Source: Ptiloglossa arizonensis
Lineage: Eukaryota > Arthropoda > Insecta > Hymenoptera > Colletidae
NCBI RefSeq assembly: GCF_051014685.1
Contig: NW_027478777.1
Coordinates: 1-64,000 of the forward strand
Reading direction: 5' to 3'
Length of the DNA stretch: 64,000 nt
The translations under genes and the position numbers were made by a program. The notes under the pieces are model-generated. The model worked only from the letters and a program-made list of their open reading frames with translations. It had not been told where the DNA came from and ran no database searches. Positions 38,252-52,065 of the stretch are shown here, piece by piece. The stretch's first letter is position 1. Each line of letters opens with the position of its first letter.

Positions 38252-39488
38252 GGGGAAACGGAGAAACGGAGAAAGAAACGGAGAAACGAAGAACGAAACA
38301 GAGAAACGAACATAGAAACGCAGAAACGAAGAATGAACGGAGGAACGAAGAATTAAACGGAGAAATGTAGAAAGAAACGGAGAAACGAAGAAAGAAACGG
38401 AGAAACGAACAAAGAAACGGAGAAACGAAGAAAGAAACGGAGAAATAAATGGAGAAACGAAGAAATAAACGGAGAAACGAACAAAGAAACGGAGAAACGA
38501 AGAAAGAAACGGAGAAACGTAGAAAGAAACGGAGATACGAAGAAAGAAACGCAGAAACGAAGAAAGAAACGGAGAAGCGAACAAAGAAACGGAGAAACGA
38601 ACAAAGAAACGCAGAAACGAAGAAAGAAACGGAGAATCGGAGAAATAAATGGAGAAACGAAGAAATAAACGGAGAAACGGAGAAAGAAATGGAGAAACGA
38701 AGAAATAAACGGAGAAACGAACAAAGAAACGGAGAAACGAAGAAAGAAACGGAGAAACGAACAAAGAAACGGAGAAACGAACAAAGAAACGCAGAAACGA
38801 AGAAAGAAACGGAGAAACGAAGAAAGAAACGGAGAAACGAAGAAAGAAACGGAGAAACGAACAAAGAAACGGAGAAACGAAGAAAGAAACGGAGAAATAA
38901 ATGGAGAAACGAAGAAATAAACGGAGAAACGAACAAAGAAACGGAGAAACGAAGAAAGAAACGGAGAAACGTAGAAAGAAACGGAGATACGAAGAAAGAA
39001 ACGGAGAAACGAAGAAAGAAACGGGGAAACGAAGAAAGAAATGAAGAAACGAAGAAGGAAACGAAGAAACGAAGAAAGAAACGGAGAAACGAACAAAGAA
39101 ACGGAGAAACGAAGGAAGAAACGGAGAAACCAAGAAATAATCGGAGAAACGAAGAAAGAAACCGAGAATCGAAGAAAGAACCGGAGTAACGAAGAAAGAT
39201 ACCGAGAAACGGAGAAATAAATGGAGAAACGAAGAAATAAACGGAGAAACGAAGAAAGAAACGGAGAAACGAAGAAAGAAACGGAGAAATGAAGAAAGAA
39301 ACGGAGAATCGAAGAAAGAAACGTAGAAACGGAGAAACGAAGAAATAAACCGAGAAACGGAGAAAGAAACGGAGAAACGAACAAAGAAACGGAGAAACGA
39401 AGAAAGAAACGGAGAAACGAACAAAGAAACGGAGAAACGAACAAAGAAACGGAGAAACGAAGAAAGAAACGGAGGAACGGAGAAATAA

Positions 39489-41000
39489 ATGGAGAAACGA
39501 AGAAATAAACGGAGAAACGAAGAAACAAACGGAGAAATGAAGAAAGAAACGGAGAAACGAAGGAAGAAACGAAGAAACGAAGAAAGAAAGAAAGAAACGA
39601 AGAAAGAAACGGAGAAGCGAACAAAGAAACGGAGAAACGAACAAAGAAACGCAGAAACGAAGAAAGAAACGGAGAATCGGAGAAATAAATGGAGAAACGA
39701 AGAAATAAACGGAGAAACGGAGAAAGAAATGGAGAAACGAAGAAATAAACGGAGAAACGAACAAAGAAACGGAGAAACGAAGAAAGAAACGGAGAAACGA
39801 ACAAAGAAACGGAGAAACGAAGAAAGAAACGGAGAAACGAACAAAGAAACGGAGAAACGAACAAAGAAAGGAAGAAACGAAGAAAGAAACGGAGAAACGG
39901 AGAAATAAATGGAGAAACGAAGAATGAAACGGAGAAACGAAGAAATAAACGGAGAAATGATGAAAGAAACGGAGAAACAAAGAAAGAAACGAAGAAACGA
40001 AGAAAGAAACGGAGAAACGAAGAAAGAAACGGAGAAACGAAGGAAGAAACGGAGAAACGAAGAAAGAATCGGAGAAACGAAGAAAGAAACCGAGAAACGA
40101 CGAAAGAACCGGAGTAACGAAGAAAGATACCGAGAAACGGAGAAACAAACGGAGAAACGGAGAAAGAAATGGAGAAACGAAGAAATAAACTGAGAAACGG
40201 AGAAAGAAATGGAGAAACGAAGAAATAAACGGAGAAACGAACAAAGAAACGGAGAAACGAAGAAAGAAACGGAGAAACGAACAAAGAAACGGAGAAACGA
40301 AGGAAGACACGGAGAAACCAAGAAAGAATCGGAGAAACGAAGAAAGAAACCGAGAATCGAAGAAAGAACCGGAGTAACGTAGAAAGATACCGAGAAACGG
40401 AGAAATAAATGGAGAAACGAAGAAATAAACGGAGAAACGAAGAAAGAAACGGAGAAACGAAGAAAGAAACGGAGAAATGAAGAAAGAAACGGAGAATCGA
40501 AGAAAGAAACGTAGAAACGGAGAAACGAAGAAATAAACCGAGAAACGGAGAAACGAACAAAGAAACGGAGAAACGAAGAAAGAAACGGAGAAACGAACAA
40601 AGAAACGGAGAAACGAACAAAGAAACGGAGAAACGAAGAAAGAAACGGAGGAACGGAGAAATAAATGGAGAAACGAAGAAATAAACGGAGAAACGAAGAA
40701 AGAAACGGAGAAATGAAGAAAGAAACGGAGAAACGAAGAAAGAAACGGAGAAACGAAGAAAGAAAGAAAGAAACGAAGAAAGAAACGGAGAAGCGAACAA
40801 AGAAACGGAGAAACGAACAAAGAAACGCAGAAACGAAGAAAGAAACGGAGAATCGGAGAAATAAATGGAGAAACGAAGAAATAAATCGAGAAACGAAGAA
40901 AGAAACGGAGAAACGAAGAAACGATGAAAGAAACGGAGAAACGATGAAAGGAACGGAGTAACGAAGAACGAAACGAAGAAACGAAGAAAGAAACGGAGAA
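39489..41000 (+). repeat. 1176-bp higher-order repeat
   Basis: The block starting at 39489 (ATGGAGAAACGAAGAAATAAACGG, then ATGAAGAAAGAAACGG) recurs at 40665. Each copy contains a monomer with extra GAAA units (GAAAGAAAGAAAGAAACG at 39583 and about 40759), followed by GAAGCGAACAAAG and CGCAGAAACG. The match fades after about 200-300 bp, where the second copy has ATAAATCGAG in place of ATAAACGGAG. Confidence 0.65.
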
Positions 41001-44000
41001 ATAAATGGAGAAACGAAGAAATAAACCGAGAAACGGAGAAATAAATGGAGAAACGAAGAAAGAAACGGAGAAACGAAGAAAGAAACCGAGAAACGGAGAA
41101 ATAAATGGAGAAACGAATAAATAAACGGAGAAACGGAGAAAGAAACGGAGAAACGAAGAAAGAAACGGAGAAACGTTGAAAGAAACGGAGATACGAAGAA
41201 AGAAACCGAGAAACGGAGAAATAAATGGAGAAACGAAGAATGAAACGGAGACACGAAGAAAGAAACGGAGAAACGAAGAAAGAAACGAAGAAATGAAGAA
41301 AGAAACGGAGAAACGAAGAAAGAAACGGCGAAACGAAGAAAGAAACGGAGAAATGAATGGAGAAACGAAGAAATAAACCGAGAAACGGAAAAAGAAACGG
41401 AGAAACTAAGAAAGAAACGGAGAAACGAAAAAAGAAACGCAGACACGAAGAAAGAAACGGAGAAACGAAGAAAGAAACGGAGAAACGAAGAAAGAAATGA
41501 AGAAACGAAGAAAGAAACGAAGAAAAGAAGAAATAAACGGAGAAACGAAGAAAGAAATGAAGAAACGAAGAAAGAAACGGAGAAACGAACAAAGAAACGG
41601 AGAAACGAAGAAAGAAACCGAGAAACGGAGAAATAAATGGAGAAACGAAGAAAGAAACGGAGAAACGAAGAAACGATGAAAGAAACGGAGAAACGATGAA
41701 AGGAACGGAGTAACGAAGAACGAAACGAAGAAACGAAGAAAGAAACGGAGAAATAAATGGAGAAACGAAGAAATAAACCGAGAAGCGGAAAAAGAAACGG
41801 AGAAACGAACAAAGAAACGGAGAAACGAACAATGAGACGGAGAAACGAAGAAGGATACGGAGAAACGGTGAAATAAATGGAGAAACGAAGAAATAAACCG
41901 AGAAACGGAGAAAGAAACGGAGAATCGGAGAAATAAATGGAGAAACGAAGAAACAAACCTAGAAACGGGGAAAGAAACGGAGAAACGGAGAAAGAAACGG
42001 AGATACGAAGAAAGAAACGAAGAAACGAACAAAGATACGGAGAAACGGTGAAATAAATGGAGAAACGAAGAAATAAACCGAGAAACGAACAAGCAAACGG
42101 AGAAACGAGGAAAGAACCGGAGAAACGAAAAAAGAAACCGAGAAACGAAGAAAGAATCGGAGTATCGAAGACAGAAGCCCAGACACGGAGAAATAAATGG
42201 AGAAACGAAGAAATAAACGGAGAAACGAAGAAAGAAACGGAGAAACGAAGAAAGAAACGGAGAAACGAAGAAAGAAACGGAGAAATGAACAAAGAAACGG
42301 AGAAATAAATGGAGAAACGAAGATATAAACGGAGAAACGAAGAAAGAAACGGAGAAACGAAGAAACTATAAAAGAAACGGAGAAACGAAGAAAGAAACGG
42401 AGAAACGAACAAAGAAACGGAGAAACGAAGAAAAAAACGGAGAAATAAATCGAGAAACGAAGAAATAAACGGAGAAACGAACAAGGAAACGGAGAAACGA
42501 AGAAACAAACGGAGAAACGTAGAAAGAAACGGAGATACGAAGAAAGAAACGGAGAAACGAAGAAAGAAACGGGGAAACGAAGAAAGAAATGAAGAAACGA
42601 AGGAAGAAACGAAGAAACGAAGAAAGGAACGGAGAAACGAACAAAGAAACGGAGAAACGAAGGAAGAAACGGAGAAACGAAGAAAGAATCGGAGAAACGA
42701 AGAAAGAAACCGAGAAACGAAGAAAGAACCGGAGTAACGAAGAAAGATACCGAGAAACGGAGAAATAAATGGAGAAACGAAGAAATAAACGGAGAAACGA
42801 AGAAAGAACCGGAGAAACGAAGAAAGAAACCGAGAAACGACGAAAGAACAGGAGTAACGAAGAAAGATACCGAGAAACGGAGAAATAAATGGAGATACGA
42901 AGAAATAAACGGAGAAACGAAGAAAGAAACGGAGAAACGAAGAAAGAAACGGAGAAACGAAGAAAGAAACGGAGAAATGAAGATAGAAACGGAGAAACGA
43001 AGAAAGAAACGGAGAAACGATGAAAGAAACACAGAAACGAAGAAAGAAACGGAGAAGCGAACAAAGAAACGGAGAAACGAACAAAGAAACGCAGAAACGA
43101 AGAAAGAAACGGAGAATCGGAGAAATAAATGGAGAAACGAAGAAATAAACGGAGAAACGGAGAAAGAAATCGAGAAACGAAGAAATTAACGGAGAAACGA
43201 ACAAAGAAACGGAGAAACGAAGAAAGAAACGGAGAAACGAACAAAGAAACGGAGAAACGAAGAAAGAAACGCAGAAACGAAGAAAGAAACGGAGAAACGA
43301 AGAAAGAAACGGAGAAACGAAGAAAGAAACGGAAAAACGAACAAAGAAACGGAGAAACGAAGAAAGAAACGGAGAAATAAATGGAGAAACGAAGAAATAA
43401 ACGGAGAATCGAACAAGGAAACGGAGAAACGAACAAAGAAACGGAGAAACGAACAAAGAAAGGAAGAAACGAAGAAAAAACGGAGAAACGGAGAAATAAA
43501 TGGAGAAACGAAGAATGAAACGGAGAAACGAAGAAATAAACGGAGAAATGATGAAAGAAACGGAGAAACAAAGAAAGAGACGAAGAAACGAAGAAAGAAA
43601 CGGAGAAACGGAGAAATAAATGGAGAAAGGAAGAAATAAACGGAGAAACAAAAAAACAAACTGTGAAACGAACAAAGAAACGGAGAAACGAAGAAAGAAG
43701 CGGAGAAACGAAGAAAGAAACGGAGAAACGGAGAAAGAAACGGAGAAACGAAGAAAGAACCGGAGAAACGAAGAAAGAAACGGAGAAACGAACAAAGAAA
43801 CGGAGAAACGAACATAGAAACGGAGAAACGAACGAAGAAACGGAGAAACGAACAAAGAAACGGAGAAACGAACAAAGAAACGGAGAAACGAACAATGAAA
43901 CGGAGAAACGAACAAAGAAACGGAGAAACGAACAAAGAAACGGAGAAACGAAGAAAGAAACGGAGAAACGAACAAAGATACGGAGAAATAAATGGAGAAA

Positions 44001-47000
44001 CGAAGAAAGAAACGGAGAAACGAAGAAGGAAACGGAGAAACGAAGAAAGAAACGGAGAAACGGAGAAAGAAACGGAGAAACGAAGAAAGAAACGGAGAAA
44101 CGAAGAAAGAAACGGAGAAACGAACAAAGAAACGGAGAAACGAACATAGAAACGGAGAAACGAACGAAGAAACGGAGAAACGAACAAAGAAACGGAGAAA
44201 CGAACAAAGAAACGGAGAAACGAACAATGAAACGGAGAAACGAACAAAGAAACGGAGAAACAAACAAAGAAACGAAGAAACGAAGAAGCGAAGAAAGAAA
44301 CGGAGAAACGAACAAAGAAACGGAGAAACGAAGAAAGAAACGGAGAAACGAACAATGAAACGCAGAAACGAAGAATGAAACGGAGAAACGAAGATATACA
44401 CGGAGAAATCAAAAAAGAAACGGAGAAACAAAGAAAGAAACGGAGAAACGAACAAAGAAACGGAGAAACGAACAAAGAAACGCAGAAACGAAGAATGAAT
44501 CGGAGAAACGAAGAAATATACGGAGAAATGAAGAAACAAACGGAGAAACAAAGAAAGAAACGGAGAAACCAAAATAGATACGGAGAAACGGAGAAAGAAA
44601 CGGAGAAACGATGGATGAAACGGAGAAACGAAGAAAGAAACGGAGAAAGAAATGGAGAAACGAACATAGAAACGGAGAAGCGAACAAAGAAACGGAGAAA
44701 CGAGGAAAGAAACGCAGAAACGAAGAAAGAAACGGAGAAACGAAGACAGAAACGGAGAAACGAAGGAAGAAACGGAGAAACGCACAAAGAAACGGAGAAA
44801 CGAAGAAAGAAACGTAGAAACGGGGAAATAAATGGAGAAACGAAGAAACAAACGGAGAAACGAACAAGGAAACGGAGAAACGAAGAAAGAAACGGAGAAA
44901 CGAACAAAGAAGCGGAGAAACGAAGAAAGGGACGGAGAAACGGAGAAATAAATGGAGAAACGAAGAAATAAACGGAGAAACGGAGATAGAAACGGAGAAA
45001 CAAAGAAAGAAACGGAGAAACGAACAAAGAAACGGAGAAACGAACAAAGAAACGGGGAAACGAAGAAAGAAACGGAGAAACGAAGAAAGAAACGGAGAAA
45101 CGAAGAAAGAAACGGAGACACGAAGAAAGAAACGGAGGAACGAAGAAAGAAACGGAGAAACGGAGAAATAAATGGAGAAAGGATGAAATAAACGGAGAAA
45201 CGAAAAAAGAAACGGTGAAACGAACAAAGAAACGGAGAAACGAAGAAAGGAGCGGAGAAACGAAGAATGAAACGCAGAAACGAAGAAAGAAATGGAGAAA
45301 CGACGATATAAACGAAGAAACGAAGAAAGAAACGGAGAAACGAAGAAACGATAAAAGAAACGGTGAAACGAAGAAAGAAACGGAGAAACGAAGACAGAAA
45401 CGGAGAAACGAAGGAAGACCCGGAGAAACGCACAAAGAAACGGAGAAACGAAGAAAGAAACGGAGACACGGGGAAATAAATGGAGAAACGAAGAAACAAA
45501 CGGAGAAACGAACAAGGAAACGGAGAAACGAAGAAAGAAAAGGGGAAACGAAGAATGAAACGGAGAAACGAAGAAAGAAACGGAGAAAGAAATGGAGAAA
45601 CGACGATATAAACGGAGAAACGAAGAAAGAAACGGAGAAACGAAGAAACGATAAAAGAAACGGTGAAACGAAGAAAGAAACGGAGAAACGAAGAAAGAAA
45701 CGGTGAAACGAAGAAAGAAACGGAGAAACGAAGAAAGAAACGGAGAAACGAACAAAGAAACCGAGAAACGAACAAAGAAACGGAGAAACGAAGAAAGAAA
45801 CGCAGAAACGAAGAAAGAAACGGAGAAACGAAGACAGAAACGGAGAAACGAAGGAAGAAACGGAGAAACGCACAAAGAAACGGAGAAACGAAGAAAGAAA
45901 CGGAGAAACGGGGAAATAAATGGAGAAACGAAGAAACCAACGGAGAAACGAACAAGGAAACGGAGAAACGAAGAAAGAAACGGAGAAACGAACAAAGAAG
46001 CGGAGAAACGAAGAAAGGGACGGGGAAACGGAGAAATAAATGGAGAAACGAAGAAATAAACGGAGAAACGGAGAAAGAAACGGAGAAACAAAGAAAGAAA
46101 CGGAGAAACGAACAAAGAAACGGAGAAACGAAGAAAGAAACGGGGAAACGAAGAAAGAAACGGAGAAACGAAGAAAGAAACGGAGAAACGAAGAAAGAAA
46201 CGGAGACACGAAGAAAGAAACGGAGAAACGAAGAAAGAAACGGAGAAACGAAGAAAGATACGGTGAAACGAAGAAAGAAACGGAGAAACGAAGAAAGAAA
46301 CGGAGAAACGAACATAGAAACGGAGAAGCGAACAAAGAAACGGAGAAACGAAGAAAGAAACGCAGAAACGAAGAAAGAAACGGAGAAACGAAGACAGAAA
46401 CGGAGAAACGAAGGAAGAAACGGAGAAACGCACAAAGAAACGGAGAAACGAAGAAAGAAACGGAGAAACGGGGAAATAAATGGAGAAACGAAGAAACAAA
46501 CGGAGAAACGAACAAGGAAACGGAGAAACGAAGAAAGAAACGGAGAAACGAACAAAGAAGCGGAGAAACGAAGAAAGGGACGGAGAAACGGAGAAATAAA
46601 TGGAGAAACGAAGAAATAAACGGAGAAACGGAGATAGAAACGGAGAAACAAAGAAAGAAACGGAGAAACGAACAAAGAAACGGAGAAACGAAGAAAGAAA
46701 CGGAGACACGGGGAAATAAATGGAGAAACGAAGAAACAAACGGAGAAACGATCAAGGAAACGGAGAAACGAAGAAAGAAACGGAGAAACGAAGAAAGAAA
46801 CGGAGAAACGAAGAAAGAAACGGAGACACGAAGAAAGAAACGGAGGAACGAAGAAAGAAACGGAGAAACGGAGAAATAAATGGAGGAAGGATGAAATAAA
46901 CGGAGAAACGAAAAAAGAAACGGTGAAACGAACAAAGAAACGGAGAAACGAAGAAAGAAGCGGAGAAACGAAGAATGAAACGCAGAAACGAAGAAAGAAA

Positions 47001-48054
47001 CGGAGAAACGAACAAAGAAACGCAGAAACGGAGAAATAAATGGAGAAACGAAGAAATAAACGGAGAAACGGAGAAATAAATGGAGAAAGGAAGAAATAAA
47101 CGGAGAAACGAAAAAAGAAACGGAGAAACGAAGAAAGAAACGGAAAAACGAACAAAGAAACGGAGAAACGAACAAAGAAACGGAGAAACGAACAAAGAAA
47201 CGGAGAAACGGAGAAAGAAACGGAGAAACGAAGAAAGAAACGGAGAAACGAAGGAAGACACGGAGAAACGCACAAAGAAACGGAGAAACGAAGAAAGAAA
47301 CGGAGACACGGGGAAATAAATGGAGAAACGAAGAAACAAACGGAGAAACGATCAAGGAAACGGAGAAACGAAGAAAGAAACGGAGAAACGAACAAAGAAG
47401 CGGAGAAACGAAGAAAGGGACGGAGAAACGGAGAAATAAATGGAGAAACGAAAAAATAAACGGAGAAACGGAGAAAGAAACGGAGAAACAAAGAAAGAAA
47501 CGGAGAAACGAACAAAGAAACGGAGAAACGAAGAAAGAAACGGGGAAACGAAGAAAGAAAAGGAGAAACGAAGAAAGAAACGGAGAAACGAAGAAAGAAA
47601 CAGGGAAACGAAGAATGAAACGGAGAAACGAAGAAAGAAACGGAGAAAGAAATGGAGAAACGACGATATAAACGGAGAAACGAAGAAAGAAACGGAGAAA
47701 CGAAGAAACGATAAAAGAAACGGTGAAACGAAGAAAGAAACGGAGAAACGAAGAAAGAAACGGAGAAACGAAGAAAGTAACCGAGAAACGAAGGACGGAA
47801 TGAAGAATAGAAGAAAGAAATGGGGAAACGAAGAAAGAAACGGAAAATCGAAGAAAGAAACGGAGAAACGAAGAAAGAAACGGAGAAACGAACAAAGAAA
47901 CGGAGAAACGAACAAAGAAACGGAGAAACGAACGAAGAAACGGAGAAACGGAGAAATAAATGGAGAAACGAAGAAATAAACGGAGAAACGGAGAAAGAAA
48001 CGGAGAAACAAAGAAAGAAACGGAGAAACGAACAAAGAAACGGAGAAACGAAGA

Positions 48055-49990
48055 ATGAAACGGAGAAACGAACAAAGAAACGGAGAAACCAAGAAAGAAA
48101 CGGAGAAACGAAGAAAGAAACGCAGAAACGAAGAAAGAAACGGAGAAACGAAGAAAGAAACGGAGAAACGAAGAAAGAAACGGAGAAACGAACAAAGAAA
48201 CGGAGAAACGAAAAAAGAAACGGAGAAACGAAGAAAGAAACGCAGAAACGAAGAAAGCAACGGAGAAACGAAGAAAGAAACGGCGAAACGAAGAAAGAAA
48301 CGGAGAAACGAAGAAAGAAACGGAGAAACGAAGAAAGAAACGGAGAAACGAGGAAAGAAACAGAGAAACGAAGAAAGAAACGGAGAAACGAAGGAAGAAA
48401 CGGAGAAACGAAGAAAGAAACTGAGAAACGAAGAGGGAAACGGAGAATCGGAGAAATAAATGGAGAAACGAAGAAATAGACCGAGAAACGGAGAAAGAAA
48501 TGGAGAAACGAAGAAAGAAACGGAGAAACGAACAAAGAAACGGAGAAACGAACAAAGAAACGGAGAAACGAAGAAAGAAACGCAGAAACGAAGAAAGAAA
48601 CGGAGAAACGAAGACATAAACGGAGAAACGAAGGAAGAAACGGAGAAACGCACAAAGAAACGGAGAAACGAATAAAGAAACGGAGAAACGGGGAAATAAA
48701 TGCAGAAACGAAGAAATAGACGGAGGAACGGAGAAAGAAACGGAGAAACAAAGAAAGAAACGGAGAAACGAACAAAGAAGCGGAGAAACGAAGAAAGGGA
48801 CGGAGAAACGGAGAAATAAATGGAGAAACGAAGAAATAAACGGAGGAACGGAGAAAGAAACGGAGAAACAAAGAAAAAAACGGAGAAACGGAGAAATAAA
48901 TGGAGAAAGGAAGAAATAAACGGAGAAACGAAAAAAGAAACGGTGAAACGAACAAAGAAACGGAGAAACGAAGAAAGAAGCGGAGAAACGAAGAAAGAAA
49001 CGCAGAAACGAAGAAAGAAACGGAGATACGAACAAAGAAACGCAGAAACGGAGAAATAAGTGGAGAAACGAAGAAATAAACGGAGAAACGGAGAAAGAAA
49101 CGGAGAAACAAAGAAAGAAACGGAGAAACGAACAAAGAAACGGAGAAACGAAAAAAGAAACGGAGAAACGAAGAAAGAAACGCAGAAACGAAGAAAGCAA
49201 CGGAGAAACGAAGAAAGAAACGGCGAAACGAAGAAAGAAACGGAGAAACGAAGAAAGAAACGGAGAAACGAAGAAAGAAACGGAGAAACGAGGAAAGAAA
49301 CAGAGAAACGAAGAAAGAAACGGAGAAACGAAGGAAGAAACGGAGAAACGAAGAAAGAAACTGAGAAACGAAGAGGGAAACGGAGAATCGGAGAAATAAA
49401 TGGAGAAACGAAGAAATAGACCGAGAAACGGAGAAAGAAATGGAGAAACGAAGAAAGAAACGGAGAAACGAACAAAGAAACGGAGAAACGAACAAAGAAA
49501 CGGAGAAACGAAGAAAGAAACGCAGAAACGAAGAAAGAAACGGAGAAACGAAGACATAAACGGAGAAACGAAGGAAGAAACGGAGAAACGCACAAAGAAA
49601 CGGAGAAACGAATAAAGAAACGGAGAAACGGGGAAATAAATGGAGAAACGAAGAAATAAACGGAGGAACGGAGAAAGAAACGGAGAAACAAAGAAAGAAA
49701 CGGAGAAACGAACAAAGAAGCGGAGAAACGAAGAAAGGGACGGAGAAACGGAGAAATAAATGGAGAAACGAAGAAATAAACGGAGGAACGGAGAAACAAA
49801 GAAAAAAACGGAGAAACGGAGAAATAAATGGAGAAAGGAAGAAATAAACGGAGAAACGAAAAAAGAAACGGTGAAACGAACAAAGAAACGGAGAAACGAA
49901 GAAAGAAGCGGAGAAACGAAGAAAGAAACGCAGAAACGAAGAAAGAAACGGAGATACGAACAAAGAAACGCAGAAACGGAGAAATAAGTG
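48055..49990 (+). repeat. 940-bp tandem higher-order repeat
   Basis: Bases from about 48200 to 49050 recur at about 49140-49980. Shared ordered markers are GAAAGCAACGG, AACGGCGAAACG, GAGAAACGAAGAGGGAAACGG, ATAGACCGAGAAACGG, GACATAAACGG and ATAAGTGGAG. The second copy lacks 12 bp near 49795 (CGGAGAAACAAAG directly after GGAACGGAG), one 12-mer sub-unit. One base differs at 48702 (ATGCAG) against the second copy (ATGGAG). Confidence 0.8.
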
Positions 49991-52065
49991 GAGAAACGAA
50001 GAAATAAACGGAGAAACGGAGAAAGAAACGGAGAAACAAAGAAAGAAACGGAGAAACGAACAAAGAAACAGAGAAACGAAGAAAGAAACGGGGAAACGAA
50101 GAATGAAACGGAGAAACGAAGAAAGAAACGGAGAAAGAAATGGAGAATCGACGATATAAACGAAGAAACGAAGAAAGAAACGGAGAAACGAAGAAACGAT
50201 AAAAGAAACGGTGAAACGAAGAAAGAAACGGAGAAACGCAGAAAGAAACGGAGAAACGAAGAAAGAAACGGAGAAACGAAGAAAGAAACGGAGAAACGAA
50301 GAAAGAAACGCAGAAACGAAGAAAGAAACGGAGAAACGGAGAAATAAATGGAGAAAGGAAGAAATAAACGGAGAAACGAAAAAAGAAACGGAGAAACGAA
50401 GAAAGAAACGGAGAAACGAACAAAGAAACGGAGAAACGAACAAAGAAACGGAGAAACGAAGAAAGAAACGCAGAAACGAAGAAAGAAACGGAGAAACGAA
50501 GACAGAAACGGAGAAACGAAGGAAGACACGGAGAAACGCACAAAGAAACGGAGAAACGACGAAAAAAACGGAGACACGGGAAATAAATGGAGAAACGAAG
50601 AAACAAACGGAGAAACGAACAAGGAAACGGAGAAACGAAGAAAGAAACGGAGAAACGAACAAAGAATCGGAGAAACGAAGAAAGGGACGGAGAAACGGAG
50701 AAATAAATGGAGAAACGAAGAAATAAACGGAGAAACGGAGAAAGAAACGGAGAAACAAAGAAAGACACGGAGAAACGAACAAAGAAACGGAGAAACGAAG
50801 AAAGAAACGGGGAAACGAAGAAAGAAACGGAGAAACGAAGAAAGAAACGGAGAAACGAAGAAAGAAACGGTGAAACGAACAAAGAAACGGAGAAACGAAC
50901 AAAGAAACGGAGAAACGAACAAAGAAACGCAGAAACGAAGAAAGAAACGGAGAAACGAAGACAGAAACGGAGAAACGAAGAAAGAAACGGAGAAACGGGG
51001 AAATAAATGGAGAAACGAAGAAACCAACGGAGAAACGAACAAGGAAACGGAGAAACGAAGAAAGAAACGGAGAAACGAACAAAGAAGCGGAGAAACGAAG
51101 AAAGGGACGGAGAAACGGAGAAATAAATGGAGAAACGAAGAAATAAACGGAGGAACGGAGAAAGAAACGGAGAAACAAAGAAAGAAACGGAGAAACGAAC
51201 AAAGAAGCGGAGAAACGAAGAAAGGGACGGAGAAACGGAGAAATAAATGGAGAAACGAAGAAATAAACGGAGGAACGGAGAAAGAAACGGAGAAACAAAG
51301 AAAGAAACGGAGAAACGAACAAAGAAACGGAGAAACGAAGAAAGAAACGGGGAAACGAAGAAAGAAACGGAGAAACGAAGAAAGAAACGGAGAAACGAAG
51401 AAAGGAACGGAGACACGAAGAAAGAAACGGAGAAACGAAGAAAGAATCGGAGAAACGAAGAAAGAGACGGTGAAACGAAGAAAGAAACGGAGAGACGAAG
51501 GAAGAAACGGAGAAACGCACAAAGAAACGGGGAAACGAAGATATAGACCGAGAAACGGAGAAAGAAATGGAGAAACGAACAAAGAAACGGAGAAACGAAG
51601 AAAGAAACGGAGAAACGAACAAAGAAACGGGGAAACGAACAAAGAAACGGAGAAAAGAAGAAAGAAACGGTGAAACGAAGAAAGAAACGGAGAAACGAAG
51701 AAAGAAACGGAGAAACGAACAAAGAAACGGAGAAACGAACAAAGAAACGGAGAAACGAAGAAAGAAACGCAGAAACGATGAAAGAAACGGAGAAACGAAG
51801 ACAGAAACGGAGAAACGAAGGAAGAAACGGAGAAACGCACAAAGAAACGCAGAAACGAAGAATGAAACGGAGAAACGAAGAAATATACGGAGAAATGAAG
51901 AAACAAACGGAGAAACAAAGAAAGAACAGGAGAAACCAAAATAGATACGAAGAAACGATGAAAGAAAGGAGAAACGAAGAAAGAAACGGAGAAACGAAGA
52001 AAGAAACGGAGAAACGAAGAAAGAAACGGAGAAACGAAGAAAGAAACGGAGAAACGGAGAAATAA

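Noticed and set aside
38097..38315. 72-codon plus-strand frame at the right island edge (and its mirror at 36389-36586)
   Set aside because: It is antisense to the ND2 pseudogene inside the inverted arm and then runs into satellite. The mirror copy exists only because the arm is duplicated.
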